64,000 nt of DNA from Acetobacteraceae bacterium (GTDB lineage Bacteria; Pseudomonadota; Alphaproteobacteria; Acetobacterales; Acetobacteraceae), in contig JAKFUL010000019.1 in NCBI GenBank assembly GCA_021732665.1, forward strand, positions 1 to 64,000, in the 5' to 3' direction. Position 1 is the first letter of the stretch, and each line of letters starts with the position of its first letter. Made by a program: the position numbers and the translations under genes. Positions 1-8,838 of the stretch are shown one piece after another. The notes beneath the pieces were generated by a model, which saw only the letters and a list, made by a program, of their open reading frames with translations, ran no database searches and was not told the DNA's origin.

Positions 1-480
1 GTGCTGGAGGGGTTGCGGGCGGCCGGGCATGTCGTGGCAAGGCGGGGGATCACGCGCCCGGCGGAGGCGGGGGGCGAAGAGCACATCGCGATGACCGAGG
101 CGGAATTCGCCGCCGGCGACTTCGCGCTGCAATGGCGGGCGCATGGCCTGCGATATGGAATTTTCCGCGACATCGAGGCGGAGCTGGGCGCCGGGCGCAT
201 CGTGCTGGCCAATCTCTCGCGCACCGTGCTGGCGGAGGCGGCGGCGCGCTACCCCTTCGCGGTGCTGGAGATCACCGCGCCGCCAGACATTCTGGCCGCG
301 CGGCTGGCGGCGCGGGGGCGCGAATCGGCGGGCGACATCGCCGGGCGGCTGGCGCGCGAGGCGCCGCTGCCGCCGGGCTTGCGGGTTTTGCGGGTGGTGA
401 ATGACGCCACGCCGCAGGCCGCCATCGCCCGGGCCGCGGCACTTCTCGCAACCCTGACACCGCCCCCCATCCTTGCCTGA
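1..480 (+). CDS. phnN: Ribose 1,5-bisphosphate phosphokinase PhnN, 5'-truncated by window edge
   Basis: The frame resembles the C-terminal five-sixths of PhnN, the kinase that converts ribose 1,5-bisphosphate to PRPP during phosphonate use. Visible guanylate-kinase-fold features are the RRGITRP segment near residue 14, a Glu-rich lid (GGEEHIAMTEAEF), the GLRYG strand and the LEITAP-ARLAARGRES segment. The P-loop that should open the protein (GPSGAGKD type) is absent, so the gene probably begins upstream of base 1. The GTG at base 1 is then an internal codon. Family members are about 180-190 aa and 159 are seen here. The phn cluster it belongs to presumably lies to the left. Confidence 0.8.
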   Translation: MLEGLRAAGHVVARRGITRPAEAGGEEHIAMTEAEFAAGDFALQWRAHGLRYGIFRDIEAELGAGRIVLANLSRTVLAEAAARYPFAVLEITAPPDILAARLAARGRESAGDIAGRLAREAPLPPGLRVLRVVNDATPQAAIARAAALLATLTPPPILA

Positions 481-509
481 GCCGCCGCCCCGGCGCAGTT
501 TGCGTTGGC

Positions 510-1394
510 ATGAACCCGAAAATCCTCGCCGGTCTCGCCCTCGGTATCGGCGCCTCCATCATCTGGGGCGGGCATGCCGTGGTGGCGCGGCTGGCGCTGG
601 CGGGCCAAGGGTTTCATCCGCTCGATCTCGCCGCCTGCCGCTTCATCCCCGGCGGGTTGCTGCTGGGGCATCTGGCCTGGGGTGCCAGGGCCAGGCTGCG
701 TGAGGTCGGTCTGCTCAAGCTGCTGGTGCTGACCGCGGTGGGGGGCCTGGGCAATTTCCTGATCTTCGTGGGCGCCCTGGTCTGGGCGCCGGCCAGCCAT
801 GGCGGGACCATAGCCCCCATGACGGCGCCGGTGGCCGGCGCCATCGCCGGCTGGCTGCTGCTGGCGGAGAAGCCCACGAACGGCCGGCTGGCGGCGCTGG
901 CGGTGATGCTGGTGGGGGTGCTGTGCATCGGCTGGGACGGCCTCGCCTCGAACCAGCCCGGCGTCTGGAAGGGCGACCTGCTGCTGCTGGCCGCCGGCGG
1001 CTCCTGGGGGTTTTTCGGCGCACTTCTGCGGCGCTGGCAGGTGCCGGCCTTTCCGGCGGCGGGCGCCATCGCCGTCATTTCCGGCATATTGGTGGCGCCG
1101 GTCTGGGCGGTGACATCGGCCGCCAGCTTCTTTGCGCTGCCCTGGGAATCGCAGCTTTGGATGCTCTTCGCCCAGGGCATATTGCTGGGGGTTGCGGCCA
1201 TGCTGCTGTTCACCCGCAGCGTGGAGTTGCTGGGGCCGACACGGGCCTCGACGCTGGCGGTGGTGGTGCCGATCACGGCCCTCCTGCTCGCCGCCATGGT
1301 GCTGGGGGAGCCGCTGACGCCGCTCAAGCTGCTGGGTGCCGGGCTGGCGCTGGCGGGGATGCTGGGGGCGGTGACGCTCACCGGCCGAAGGTGA
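510..1394 (+). CDS. DMT-superfamily (EamA) inner-membrane transporter
   Basis: The 294-residue protein consists almost wholly of about ten hydrophobic helices arranged as two EamA repeats. Landmarks are GASIIWGGHAVVARL in helix 1, the ASHGGTIAPMTAPVAGAIAG stretch at the end of repeat one, and the GPTRASTLAVVVPITALLLAAMVLGEPLTPLK motif in repeat two, where the family's conserved Pro and Glu-Pro lie. Such proteins usually export metabolites or amino acids. The substrate cannot be told from sequence. The ATG lies 29 bp after phnN with no strong Shine-Dalgarno. Confidence 0.85.
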   Translation: MNPKILAGLALGIGASIIWGGHAVVARLALAGQGFHPLDLAACRFIPGGLLLGHLAWGARARLREVGLLKLLVLTAVGGLGNFLIFVGALVWAPASHGGTIAPMTAPVAGAIAGWLLLAEKPTNGRLAALAVMLVGVLCIGWDGLASNQPGVWKGDLLLLAAGGSWGFFGALLRRWQVPAFPAAGAIAVISGILVAPVWAVTSAASFFALPWESQLWMLFAQGILLGVAAMLLFTRSVELLGPTRASTLAVVVPITALLLAAMVLGEPLTPLKLLGAGLALAGMLGAVTLTGRR

Positions 1395-1432
1395 CTTGCC
1401 CGGCGCGGGCTGGCACGCCTAGTTTGCGCGCC

Positions 1433-1900
1433 ATGCGTCATCTGCTCCTGATCCCGCTTGTCTTGCTTGTCCTGGCCAGCTGCGCGCCGCGCACCGAGAC
1501 GGTGTATGAGCCGCCACCGCTGGCCTTTGGCGGCTCGGGCAGCTGTGTGGAACAGTGCGAGATCCAGGCCATCCAGTGCCGCCAGGGCGCGGCCGCCTCG
1601 GTCGGCGCCTGCCGCGCGGCGGACGCGCCCATCGCCTCGGGCTTCAATGGCTGCCGCGCGGGTTCGCCGGGCTGCGTCGCCCTGCCGATCTGCCTGGCCG
1701 ATACCCAGACCTGCACCGAGCAGTACAACAGCTGCTTCAACACCTGCGGCGGCCTGGTCCGGGTGATCCGCACCCCTTATTACAAATTCGACGCCATGCC
1801 GACGACGCCCTTCGTGGTGCCGCCGCTGCCCAGCGCGGCGCCGCCGGCACCGGTGCGGCCTGCCCGTCGCCGCGCGGTGCCTTTCGTAGAACCATCCTAG
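1433..1900 (+). CDS. Cysteine-rich lipoprotein of unknown function
   Basis: I do not recognise a family. The 155-residue product starts with a lipoprotein signal (MRHLLLIPLVLLVLASCAP), so Cys17 would be the lipidated residue of an LASC lipobox. The mature part has ten further cysteines, with a mirrored spacing: C-x3-C-x6-C near the start and C-x6-C-x3-C near the end. This suggests a small disulfide-stabilised periplasmic or outer-membrane domain. The C-terminal 40 residues are Pro/Ala/Arg-rich and look disordered. The ATG was preferred over longer upstream frames because the signal peptide starts there and the extension would overlap the transporter gene. Confidence 0.7.
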   Translation: MRHLLLIPLVLLVLASCAPRTETVYEPPPLAFGGSGSCVEQCEIQAIQCRQGAAASVGACRAADAPIASGFNGCRAGSPGCVALPICLADTQTCTEQYNSCFNTCGGLVRVIRTPYYKFDAMPTTPFVVPPLPSAAPPAPVRPARRRAVPFVEPS

Positions 1901-1933
1901 ACGGGCGCGGGCAGGCACCGCTAACCTGCCGGC

Positions 1934-2224
1934 ATGGACATCCAGCCAGCACCCACGCATCACGACCTTGGCGGCAACCCGAAATACCGCTGCACGGCGG
2001 TGGAGCCGGAAAACCCGGCACTCAATGATTTCGACAAGCGGGTGGACGCGCTGCGCGTCGTGCTGCGCGAGAAGGGCCTGATCACCACCGACGAGCAGCG
2101 CCTCAAGATCGAAAGCCTGCCGCCGGAGGAGTATTTCGGCCTGAGTTATTACGAGAAATGGCTGAAGGCCATGGCCGCCGTGCTGGTCAGCCGCGGCATC
2201 GTCACCTGGGATGAAGTCTCGTGA
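1934..2224 (+). CDS. Nitrile hydratase / thiocyanate hydrolase small subunit (beta N-terminal half)
   Basis: This 96-residue protein carries features of the N-terminal helical half of nitrile hydratase beta: HHDLGG near residue 9 and LSYYEKWLKAMAAVLVSRGIVTWDEV at the C-terminus. A segment RVDALRVVLREKGLITTDEQ resembles an alpha-subunit N-terminus. It ends where an ordinary beta subunit (about 210-230 aa) would continue into its SH3-like barrel, and that barrel is the next gene. The stop overlaps the next GTG start (GTGA), so translation is probably coupled. The subunit would help build the active-site pocket rather than bind metal. Confidence 0.75.
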   Translation: MDIQPAPTHHDLGGNPKYRCTAVEPENPALNDFDKRVDALRVVLREKGLITTDEQRLKIESLPPEEYFGLSYYEKWLKAMAAVLVSRGIVTWDEVS

Positions 2225-2514
2225 GCCCGCGTTACGCCGCAGGCAGCAAGGTGGTTGTGAAGAACAACCGGCCGGAGACCCTGATGCGCCTGCACCTGCG
2301 CACGCCGCATTACGTGCGCGGGCGGCAGGGCACGGTGCTGCGCGCGCTCGGCAGCTTCCCCAACCCCGAGGACCTGGCCTTCAACCGCCCGGCGCCAGAA
2401 AAAATGCTCTACCACGTGCTGTTCGAGCAGCAGCCGGTGTGGAACGAGGGTGAAGCGGGCGACACCTTGCTGGTGGAACTCTTCGAACATTGGCTTGAAC
2501 CGGTGGAGGGCTGA
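2221..2514 (+). CDS. Nitrile hydratase / thiocyanate hydrolase SH3-like subunit (beta C-terminal half)
   Basis: The 97-residue product matches the SH3-like barrel that forms the C-terminal half of nitrile hydratase beta. It has YAAGSKVVVKN at the start, HLRTPHYVRGRQGTV in the middle and LYHVLFEQQPVWNEGEAGDTLLVELFEHWLEP at the end, the last being the family's characteristic closing motif. It is expressed as a separate polypeptide, as in three-subunit enzymes such as thiocyanate hydrolase and toyocamycin nitrile hydratase. The GTG start overlaps the upstream stop by 4 bp and the alpha gene follows after 3 bp. Confidence 0.85.
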   Translation: MSPRYAAGSKVVVKNNRPETLMRLHLRTPHYVRGRQGTVLRALGSFPNPEDLAFNRPAPEKMLYHVLFEQQPVWNEGEAGDTLLVELFEHWLEPVEG

Positions 2515-2517
2515 GAC

Positions 2518-3120
2518 ATGGCCGCACGCGAACCCGCGCCCGAGCATGTGGCGCTGCTGGAAAAGCTGATCGGGGCGCTGAAGACCCGGGGCATCCTCAC
2601 CGAGGAGCAGCTGGCGGCGAAGAAGGCGGCGACCGAAAAGGCCAGCCCGGAGACCGGCGCCCGCATGGTCGCCCGCGCCTGGACCGACCCGGCCTTCCGA
2701 CAGCGCCTGATCACCGACGGCACGGCGGCGGCGGAGGAATTCGGGATTTCCTTGGCCGGCAACCCGCCGCTGGGCGTGCTGGAGGATACGGCCGAACTGC
2801 ACCACCTCGTCGTCTGCACCCTGTGCAGCTGCTACCCCCGCGTGGTGCTGGGCTTCCCGCCGCATTGGTACAAATCCGCGGCCTATCGCGCGCGTGCGGT
2901 GCGTGACCCGCGTGGCGTGCTGGCGGAATGGGGCACGATGATCCCCGCCGGCACGCAGATTCGCGTGGTGGACAGCACCGCCGATTACCGCTGGATGGTG
3001 CTGCCGGTGCGGCCCGAGGGGACGGAGGGCTGGAGCGAGGAGCGGCTCGCCACCCTGTTGGGCGCCGAGGAGCTGGTGGGCGTGGCGCTGCCGAAACTGG
3101 CGCAGGCGAAGGCGGCGTAG
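2518..3120 (+). CDS. Nitrile hydratase / thiocyanate hydrolase metal-binding alpha (gamma) subunit
   Basis: The 200-residue catalytic subunit contains the metal claw VCTLCSC with Cys100, Cys103 and Cys105. Thr between the first two Cys is the signature of the low-spin cobalt type; iron enzymes have Ser. The conserved GFPPHWYKSAAYRARAVRDPRGVLAEWG follows. The enzyme would hydrate a nitrile to an amide, or hydrolyse thiocyanate, in the cytoplasm. No P47K-type activator or cobalt permease gene is nearby, so maturation factors must be encoded elsewhere. The stop codon directly abuts the stop of the convergent HIBADH gene, leaving no room for a separate terminator. Confidence 0.9.
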   Translation: MAAREPAPEHVALLEKLIGALKTRGILTEEQLAAKKAATEKASPETGARMVARAWTDPAFRQRLITDGTAAAEEFGISLAGNPPLGVLEDTAELHHLVVCTLCSCYPRVVLGFPPHWYKSAAYRARAVRDPRGVLAEWGTMIPAGTQIRVVDSTADYRWMVLPVRPEGTEGWSEERLATLLGAEELVGVALPKLAQAKAA

Positions 3121-3981
3121 CTACTCGCCCAGGCGATGCACCTCCAGCGCCTCGGCGTTGGGGCCGAATTGCGCCATGGTCTGGTTCAGGCGATGCAGGG
3201 CCAGCCGCGTCATCGGCGTGGCTGTGCCGGTGGTCCCCGCCAGTTCCAGCACGGCCTGCAAATCCTTCGCCATCGAGGCGGCGCTGCCGATCGGCGGTTC
3301 GTGGTTGCCCGACGCCATGCGGGGCGTGAACAGGCGCAGCGGCAGGCTGTCGGCGAAGCCGCCGGCCAGCGCCTCGGGCAGGCGGTGGGCCTCGATGCCG
3401 GCATTCTTCGCCAGGTTCACCGCCTCGGCGATCACCGACATCAGGCTGCCGGAGATGATCTGGTTGCACAGCTTCGTGGTCTGCCCGGCACCCAGCGGGC
3501 CCATATGGGTGAGGTTGCGGGCATAGGCCATGATGAAGGGACGGGCGGTCTCGATATCCGCCGCCTCGCCGCCCGCCATCACCGCCAGCGTGCCATCCAT
3601 GGCGCCCCTGGTGCCGCCGGAGACGGGGGCGTCCACCCAGCGCGTGCCATTGGCGGCGTGCAGCCGTGCCGCGATGGCGCGGGTCGCCTCGGGCGAGAGC
3701 GAGGAATGATCGACCAGGATGCGTGGGCCAGCGGGCGCCTCGGCCAGCCCGCCTGGGCCGAAGCACACCGCCTCGGCCGCGGCGGCATCCATCAGGTTGA
3801 GGAAAATGATATCGGCCGCCGCCTCGGCCGGCGTGGCGGCGAGGCGCGCGCCGGCGGCGAGATGCGGCGCGGATTTTTCCGCGCTGCGGTTCCACACAAT
3901 CAGCCCATGCCCGGCGCCGAGCAGCCGCAGCGCCATCGGCCCGCCCATCAGGCCAAGGCCCAGAAAGCTCACAGAGGCCAT
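3121..3981 (-). CDS. NAD(P)-dependent beta-hydroxyacid dehydrogenase (HIBADH family)
   Basis: The 286-residue enzyme has the Rossmann motif GLGLMGGPM at 8-16, the substrate-binding VDAPVSGG loop at 116-123 and the catalytic Lys170 in [11 protein letters not shown]. These are diagnostic of 3-hydroxyisobutyrate dehydrogenase, tartronate semialdehyde reductase and relatives, which oxidise or reduce a beta-hydroxy acid. The exact substrate is not determined. It is the last gene of a leftward operon: its ATG overlaps the end of ilvD by 13 bp, consistent with a role in branched-chain or sugar-acid metabolism. Confidence 0.88.
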   Translation of the reverse strand: MASVSFLGLGLMGGPMALRLLGAGHGLIVWNRSAEKSAPHLAAGARLAATPAEAAADIIFLNLMDAAAAEAVCFGPGGLAEAPAGPRILVDHSSLSPEATRAIAARLHAANGTRWVDAPVSGGTRGAMDGTLAVMAGGEAADIETARPFIMAYARNLTHMGPLGAGQTTKLCNQIISGSLMSVIAEAVNLAKNAGIEAHRLPEALAGGFADSLPLRLFTPRMASGNHEPPIGSAASMAKDLQAVLELAGTTGTATPMTRLALHRLNQTMAQFGPNAEALEVHRLGE

Positions 3982-5657
3982 TCGGCCGGCCCCTCATGCG
4001 TCACCGCGCCGCCCGGCGCCTGGCCGACCAGCCTGGCGTATTTCGCCAGCACCCCGGCGCGGTGCTTGGGCGGGCGCGGCGCCCAGGCGGCGCGGCGGGC
4101 CGCCCATTCGGCCGGGTCCAGAGCCGCGTCCATGGTATGGGCGGCGCAATCGATCCGCACCGGGTCGCCATCGCGCAGCAGCCCGATGGGGCCGCCGATC
4201 GCGGCCTCGGGCGCGACATAGCCGATGCACATGCCGCGCGTGGCGCCGGAGAAGCGGCCATCGGTGACAAGCGCCACCTTTTCGCCCATCCCCTGGCCAT
4301 AGATCAGCGCGGTGACCCCCAGCATTTCCTGCATGCCCGGACCGCCGACCGGGCCTTCATTGCGGATGATCAGCACATCGCCGGCCGCATAGCCCCGGGC
4401 CCGCACGCAGGCCACGCATTCCGCCTCGCTCTCGAACACCCGCGCCCGGCCCTCGAACACCAGCGATTTCAGCCCGGCCACCTTGATCACCGCGCCATCG
4501 GGGCAGAGGTTTCCCCGCAAAATCGCCACCCCGCCATCCGGTGCGATGGGTGTTGCCGGCTCGCGCACCACCTGCCCATCGGGCGCCGGGGCCGCGCCAT
4601 ATTCCTCGGCCATGCTCCGGCCGGTGACGGTCAGGCAGGAGCCATCCATGTGGCCGGAGCGGATCAGCGCGCCGATGATCACCGCCGTGCCGCCGGCCTC
4701 ATAGACATCCTTGGCCGTGAACCGCCCGCCGGGGCGCAGATCGCCGATCAGCGGGGTGCGGGAAAAAACCTTCGCCACGTCATCCATGGTGAAGGCGATG
4801 CCGGCCTCATTGGCGATGGCCGGCAGGTGCATGGCGGCATTGGTGGAACCGCCGGTGGCCGCCACGATGGCCGCGCCGTTTTCCAGCGCCGCGCGGGTGA
4901 CGATCTCGCGCGGCAGGGGGCCGCCCGCCTCCAGCATGGCCATCAGGCGTTTGCCGGCCTGCTGCGCGATGGCCGCGCGCACCGAATACACCCCCGGCAC
5001 CATGGAGCAATTCGGCATGGTCAGCCCCAGCGCCTCGCTCACCATCCCCATGGTGTTGGCGGTGAATTGCCCGCCGCAGGCGCCGATGGTGGGCAGGCAG
5101 GCGCGCTCGATCGCCGCCAGCTCCGCATCATCGATCAGCCCGGCCATGTGGGCGCCCGATGCCTCATAGGCATCCAGCACCGTCAGGCTGCGCCCCTTGT
5201 GCTGGCCGGGCAGGGCCGAGCCGCCATAGATGAAGATACTGGGCAGGTTGATCCGGACCATGCCCATGATCACGCCGGGCAGCGTCTTGTCGCAGCCGCC
5301 AAAGCCCAGCAGCGCGTCATAGGCCAGGCCATGCATGGTGGCCTCGATGGTGTCCGCCACCAGCTCGCGCGTGACCAGCGACATCTTCATGCCCTCATGG
5401 TTCATCGAGGTGCCGTCGCTGACCGAGGGGCCGGTGAATTCCCGCGGCACCCCGCCACCGGCGGCGATGCCCAGCCGCGCCGCATCGACCTGGAAGCCAT
5501 GCGTCATGTTGCAGGGCGTCTGCTCGCCCTTGAAGGAGATGATGCCGACCAGCGGCTTGGTCAGATCCTCATCCGACAGCCCCATCGCCCGGTAGAAGGC
5601 GCGGTGCGAGGCGCGGTCCACACCGGCGATGGAGATCTGGGAGCGGGGCGTTTTCAT
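3969..5657 (-). CDS. ilvD: Dihydroxy-acid dehydratase (IlvD/Edd family)
   Basis: The 562-residue protein has full family length and all three iron-sulfur cysteines: Cys49 in TPCNMTH, Cys122 in [11 protein letters not shown] and Cys194 in [13 protein letters not shown]. The C-terminal [19 protein letters not shown] motif is also present. IlvD removes water from 2,3-dihydroxy-isovalerate or -methylvalerate in valine and isoleucine synthesis. Because it is flanked by an alpha/beta hydrolase and a HIBADH-type reductase rather than other ilv genes, a catabolic sugar-acid dehydratase role is a real alternative. It lies 21 bp downstream of the hydrolase gene. Confidence 0.85.
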   Translation of the reverse strand: MKTPRSQISIAGVDRASHRAFYRAMGLSDEDLTKPLVGIISFKGEQTPCNMTHGFQVDAARLGIAAGGGVPREFTGPSVSDGTSMNHEGMKMSLVTRELVADTIEATMHGLAYDALLGFGGCDKTLPGVIMGMVRINLPSIFIYGGSALPGQHKGRSLTVLDAYEASGAHMAGLIDDAELAAIERACLPTIGACGGQFTANTMGMVSEALGLTMPNCSMVPGVYSVRAAIAQQAGKRLMAMLEAGGPLPREIVTRAALENGAAIVAATGGSTNAAMHLPAIANEAGIAFTMDDVAKVFSRTPLIGDLRPGGRFTAKDVYEAGGTAVIIGALIRSGHMDGSCLTVTGRSMAEEYGAAPAPDGQVVREPATPIAPDGGVAILRGNLCPDGAVIKVAGLKSLVFEGRARVFESEAECVACVRARGYAAGDVLIIRNEGPVGGPGMQEMLGVTALIYGQGMGEKVALVTDGRFSGATRGMCIGYVAPEAAIGGPIGLLRDGDPVRIDCAAHTMDAALDPAEWAARRAAWAPRPPKHRAGVLAKYARLVGQAPGGAVTHEGPAEWPL

Positions 5658-5678
5658 GCGGCCCAGGCTAGCCTGCGT

Positions 5679-6500
5679 TCACGCCCTGAGGAATGCCAGC
5701 AAATCGGCGTTCAACGCGTCCGCGCTCGTCGTCGCCAGCCCATGGCTGCCGCCGGGATAGACCTTCAACGACCCCTTCGGCAGCAGCGCCGCCGAACGGC
5801 GCGAGGTCAGGTCGATCGGCACGATCTGGTCGTCATCGCCATGGATGCACAGCACGGGGATGTCGATGCGCTTCAGATCCTCGGTGAAATCGGTCTCGGA
5901 GAAGGCCTTGATGCAGTCCAGCAGGTTCTTCTGCCCGCCCATCATGCCCATGAACCAGAAGGCGTCGCGCATCCCCTGGCTGACCTTGTGGCCATCCCGG
6001 TTGGCGCCGAAGAAGGGGGTGGCGAGGTCCTGGAAGAACTGGCTGCGGTCCGCCGCCACACCGGCGCGGATGCCATCGAACACCGCCAGCGGCACGCCCG
6101 CCGGGTTGGCCTCGCTCTGCGCCATCAGCGGCGGCACGGCGCCCACCAGCACGGCGCGGCCGGCGCGCGCGGTGCCGTGCCGGCCCAGGTAATGCGCCAC
6201 CTCGCCACCGCCGGTGGAATGGCCCACCAGCATGGCACCCCGGATGTCCAGCGCCGTCAGCAAGGCCGCCAGATCATCGGCATAGGTATCCATCTCATTG
6301 CCGTCATAGGGCTGGCTGGAGCGGCCATGGCCGCGCCGGTCATGCGCGATGCAGCGCAGGCCCTGCGCCGCCAGGAACACCATCTGGCTGTCCCAGGCAT
6401 CGGCGTTGAGCGGCCAGCCATGGCTGAACACCACGGCCGGGCCATCGCCCCAATCCTTGTAGTGCAGCTCGGTGCCGTCCTGGGTGGTGATGAAGGGCAT
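5679..6500 (-). CDS. Alpha/beta hydrolase, non-heme chloroperoxidase/esterase type
   Basis: The 273-residue protein shows the oxyanion HGWP motif at 27-30 and the nucleophile elbow GHSTGGGE with Ser95. The acid residue lies in [10 protein letters not shown] and the catalytic His in GGSHGL near the C-terminus. The [28 protein letters not shown] stretch is typical of cofactor-free haloperoxidase-like esterases. It probably hydrolyses an ester or lactone. As first gene of the leftward operon with ilvD and the HIBADH-type dehydrogenase, it could be a lactonase feeding the dehydratase; that is inference only. Confidence 0.88.
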   Translation of the reverse strand: MPFITTQDGTELHYKDWGDGPAVVFSHGWPLNADAWDSQMVFLAAQGLRCIAHDRRGHGRSSQPYDGNEMDTYADDLAALLTALDIRGAMLVGHSTGGGEVAHYLGRHGTARAGRAVLVGAVPPLMAQSEANPAGVPLAVFDGIRAGVAADRSQFFQDLATPFFGANRDGHKVSQGMRDAFWFMGMMGGQKNLLDCIKAFSETDFTEDLKRIDIPVLCIHGDDDQIVPIDLTSRRSAALLPKGSLKVYPGGSHGLATTSADALNADLLAFLRA

Positions 6501-6642
6501 GGGGTCTTGCCTCGCCGGGGGTTGCGGGCGCGAAGAATAATGCGGGCGCAGCGGGGCGGGATGACATTGCCGTGACCGCCCGCCCCTTGGAAGCCGGCCC
6601 CGGCTTCGCCATGCTGTGGGCCGAATGCATGGAGCGCCGCAG

Positions 6643-7599
6643 ATGATCCCCCGCCGCAGCCTGGCCCTTCTCCCGCTCGCGCCCGCCGCCGCCGTCGCGC
6701 AGAACTGGACACCGGAGCGCCCGGCGCGCTGGGTGGTCAGCTACGGCGCCGGCGGCCCGGCCGACAGCTTTGCCCGGTTGATCGCGCGGCAGATGCAGCC
6801 GCGCCTGGGCCAGAATGTGGTGGTGGACAACCGCCCCGGCGGCGGCGGCGTGCTGGCGACCGAGACGGTGGCCCGCAGCGCTGGTGATGGGCTGACCTGG
6901 CTGATGGTGGATAACGGCCTGGTGGTCTATGCCCCCGCCCTCTACGCAAGGCTGCCCTATGATGCCGATGCCGACCTGACCGGTGTCGGCTTCATCGGCC
7001 GTTTCCCGCTGTTCCTGGTCGTGCGCGCGGCCAGCCCGATCACCAGCTTCGCCGAATATGTCGCCGCCGCCCGCACCCGCCCGCCCAGCTACGGCACCGG
7101 CGGCGTCGCCAGCCCGCAGCATCTGGCCATGGAGGTGCTGCGTCGCGCGGCGGGGTTCGAGGCGCAGCACGTGCCCTACCGCAACTCGCCCTCCGCCCTG
7201 CAGGACATGCTGGCGGGTGCGGTGGACAGCATGCTGACCGACAGCGCTTCGGCCATGCCCGCGGTGCGCGGCGGCCAGGCGCGGCTGCTGGCGGTGCTCA
7301 GCCCCGAGCGCGTGCCGGTGGCGCCCGAGGTGCCGACGACGCGTGAGCTCGGCCTGCCCGATGTCGTGGCCTTCGCCTGGCTGGGCATGAGCGTGCCGGC
7401 GGCCACGCCCGCCCCCATCGTGGCGCGGCTCAACACCTGGCTGAACGAGGCGATCGCCGAGCCCGAGGTCGCCTCCGTCATGGCCCGCATCTCGGCCGAG
7501 CCGGTGCCGGGCGACGCGGCCGCCTTCAACGCCCAGATCAGGGCGGAGGCGGCGCGCTGGCGGCCACTGATCCGCGACCTCGGCATACGATTGGACTGA
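6643..7599 (+). CDS. Bug-family tripartite tricarboxylate transporter receptor (TctC-like)
   Basis: The start ATG was chosen at the tenth in-frame codon because it begins a signal peptide ([20 protein letters not shown]) and follows GGAG by 8 nt. The mature protein has the Bug landmarks: [28 protein letters not shown], a [17 protein letters not shown] segment and the [16 protein letters not shown] helix. It would be a periplasmic binding protein for a carboxylate-type ligand. No TctA or TctB membrane gene is nearby, which is usual for this expanded family. A GST and a cupin gene follow on the same strand. Confidence 0.9.
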   Translation: MIPRRSLALLPLAPAAAVAQNWTPERPARWVVSYGAGGPADSFARLIARQMQPRLGQNVVVDNRPGGGGVLATETVARSAGDGLTWLMVDNGLVVYAPALYARLPYDADADLTGVGFIGRFPLFLVVRAASPITSFAEYVAAARTRPPSYGTGGVASPQHLAMEVLRRAAGFEAQHVPYRNSPSALQDMLAGAVDSMLTDSASAMPAVRGGQARLLAVLSPERVPVAPEVPTTRELGLPDVVAFAWLGMSVPAATPAPIVARLNTWLNEAIAEPEVASVMARISAEPVPGDAAAFNAQIRAEAARWRPLIRDLGIRLD

Positions 7600-7648
7600 A
7601 GCACCCGACCCGGGCAAGATCGCACGAACCCCAACCGGAGGACCCCCC

Positions 7649-8287
7649 ATGTCAGTGACCCTGCACGGCCCCGCCTACAGCACCTATGCCCGCACCGCCC
7701 GCCTCGCGCTGGAGGAAAAGGGCGTGGAGTACACATTGGCCGAGGTCGATATCCTCACCGGCGCGAGCCACGCGGCCGAGCACCTCGCCCGCCACCCCTT
7801 CGGCAAGGTGCCGGCCTTCGATCATGACGGCTTCGCGCTGTTCGAAACCTTCGCCATCATCCGCTACGTGGACGAGGCCTTTGCCGGCCCCGCCCTGCAA
7901 CCGGCCGACACGCAAGGCCGCGCCCGCATGACCCAGATCTGCGCGATCATCGACAGCTATGGCTACAAGGCGATCATCGGCCAGCTGTTCTGGCAGCTCG
8001 CCATCGTGCCGATGCAGGGCGGCTCGCCCGACATGGACGTGGTCGAGGCCGGGCTGAAGACGACGGAGCAGGTGCTGGACGTGATCGAGGGGCTGGCGGC
8101 GGGCGGCGACACGCTGTGCGCAGGCGGCGTCAGCCTGGCCGACCTGTTCCTGGCGCCGGTGGTGGAATACCTCTCGATGACGCCGCCGGGCGCGACCGCC
8201 CTGGCCGGCCGGCCGAAGCTGAACGCCTGGTGGGCCGCCATCCAGACGCGGCCGAGCATCGTGAAGACCCGCCCGAAGCTGGGCTGA
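7649..8287 (+). CDS. Glutathione S-transferase family protein
   Basis: The 212-residue protein has an N-terminal thioredoxin-like domain (LHGPAYSTYARTARLALEEKGVEY, then the cis-Pro motif GKVPAFDHDG and the glutathione gamma-Glu site LFETFAIIRYVDE). A helical C-terminal domain follows, including GGVSLADLFLAPVVEYL. It would conjugate or isomerise small electrophiles with glutathione. It follows the Bug receptor by about 50 bp with a GGAGG ribosome site, and a cupin gene begins 12 bp after it. The three may serve one catabolic route. Confidence 0.88.
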   Translation: MSVTLHGPAYSTYARTARLALEEKGVEYTLAEVDILTGASHAAEHLARHPFGKVPAFDHDGFALFETFAIIRYVDEAFAGPALQPADTQGRARMTQICAIIDSYGYKAIIGQLFWQLAIVPMQGGSPDMDVVEAGLKTTEQVLDVIEGLAAGGDTLCAGGVSLADLFLAPVVEYLSMTPPGATALAGRPKLNAWWAAIQTRPSIVKTRPKLG

Positions 8288-8299
8288 GAGGAGCACACC

Positions 8300-8665
8300 A
8301 TGAGCGAGAACTTCTTCTCCCTGAACGACCTCAGCCAGGGCCTGTTCCGCGAGCTGGCGCCGGGCGTCGAGACCCGCATCTTCGCCGGCGAGCAGGCGAT
8401 GCTCTCGGTGGTGACTTTGGCGCCGAACGCCGCCGGCTCCATCCACTCCCACCCCGAGGAGCAATGGGGCTTGCTGCTGGAAGGCACCGCGAACCGCATC
8501 CAGGGTGGCGTGGATCACCCGGTGAAGGCCGGCGATTTCTGGCGCAGCCCGGGCGGCGTCGAGCACGGGCTGGTGGCGGGGCCGGAAGGCTGCCGGGTGC
8601 TCGACATCTTCGCGCCCCCGCGCGAGGCCTATCGGCGCGCCGGCAGCGGCTTCGGCAATGGCTGA
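8300..8665 (+). CDS. Small single-domain cupin protein
   Basis: The 121-residue protein is a single cupin barrel. Metal ligands are visible as IHSHPEEQWGLLLEG (two His and a Glu) in motif 1 and GGVEHGL in motif 2. It is too short for a two-domain dioxygenase. Proteins of this type act as isomerases, lyases or small-molecule sensors and the substrate is unknown. A GAGG site precedes the ATG, and the 12-bp gap to the GST gene indicates co-transcription. Confidence 0.8.
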   Translation: MSENFFSLNDLSQGLFRELAPGVETRIFAGEQAMLSVVTLAPNAAGSIHSHPEEQWGLLLEGTANRIQGGVDHPVKAGDFWRSPGGVEHGLVAGPEGCRVLDIFAPPREAYRRAGSGFGNG

Positions 8666-8716
8666 TGGACTGACGCCCGGGGTTTGACGATCGTGCGGAC
8701 ACCCGGGGGTGGCCGC

Positions 8717-8800
8717 ATGTCACGCAGCACCGCGCGCGTGCTCGTCGTGGACGACGTGGCCGACAACCGGGACCTGCCGCCGGCGCGCCGCCTGGCCGGC
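8717..8800 (+). pseudogene. Truncated response-regulator receiver-domain remnant
   Basis: An ATG is followed by a 28-codon stretch that reads like the first strand and helix of a receiver domain: RVLVVDDVADNRDLPPARRLAG, including the paired acidic residues. After this the frame becomes low-complexity sequence antisense to the next gene. The phosphoacceptor Asp, the Lys and the rest of the approximately 120-residue domain are missing. I read this as the 5' fragment of a response regulator cut off by a deletion or rearrangement, retained between a cupin gene and the tail of a convergent gene. Confidence 0.5.
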
Positions 8801-8838
8801 GCCTGTATCGGGTGGCTTGGGCGGCGCTGGCGCGGTGG

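Noticed and set aside
2221..2514. Idea that the two small nitrile-hydratase genes are a frameshifted single beta gene
   Set aside because: The break falls at the domain boundary, with a GTGA coupling overlap and separate plausible starts, as in known three-chain enzymes.
3996..6575. 859-codon plus-strand frame
   Set aside because: It lies opposite ilvD and the hydrolase, which have clear active sites. The composition is of the shadow type.
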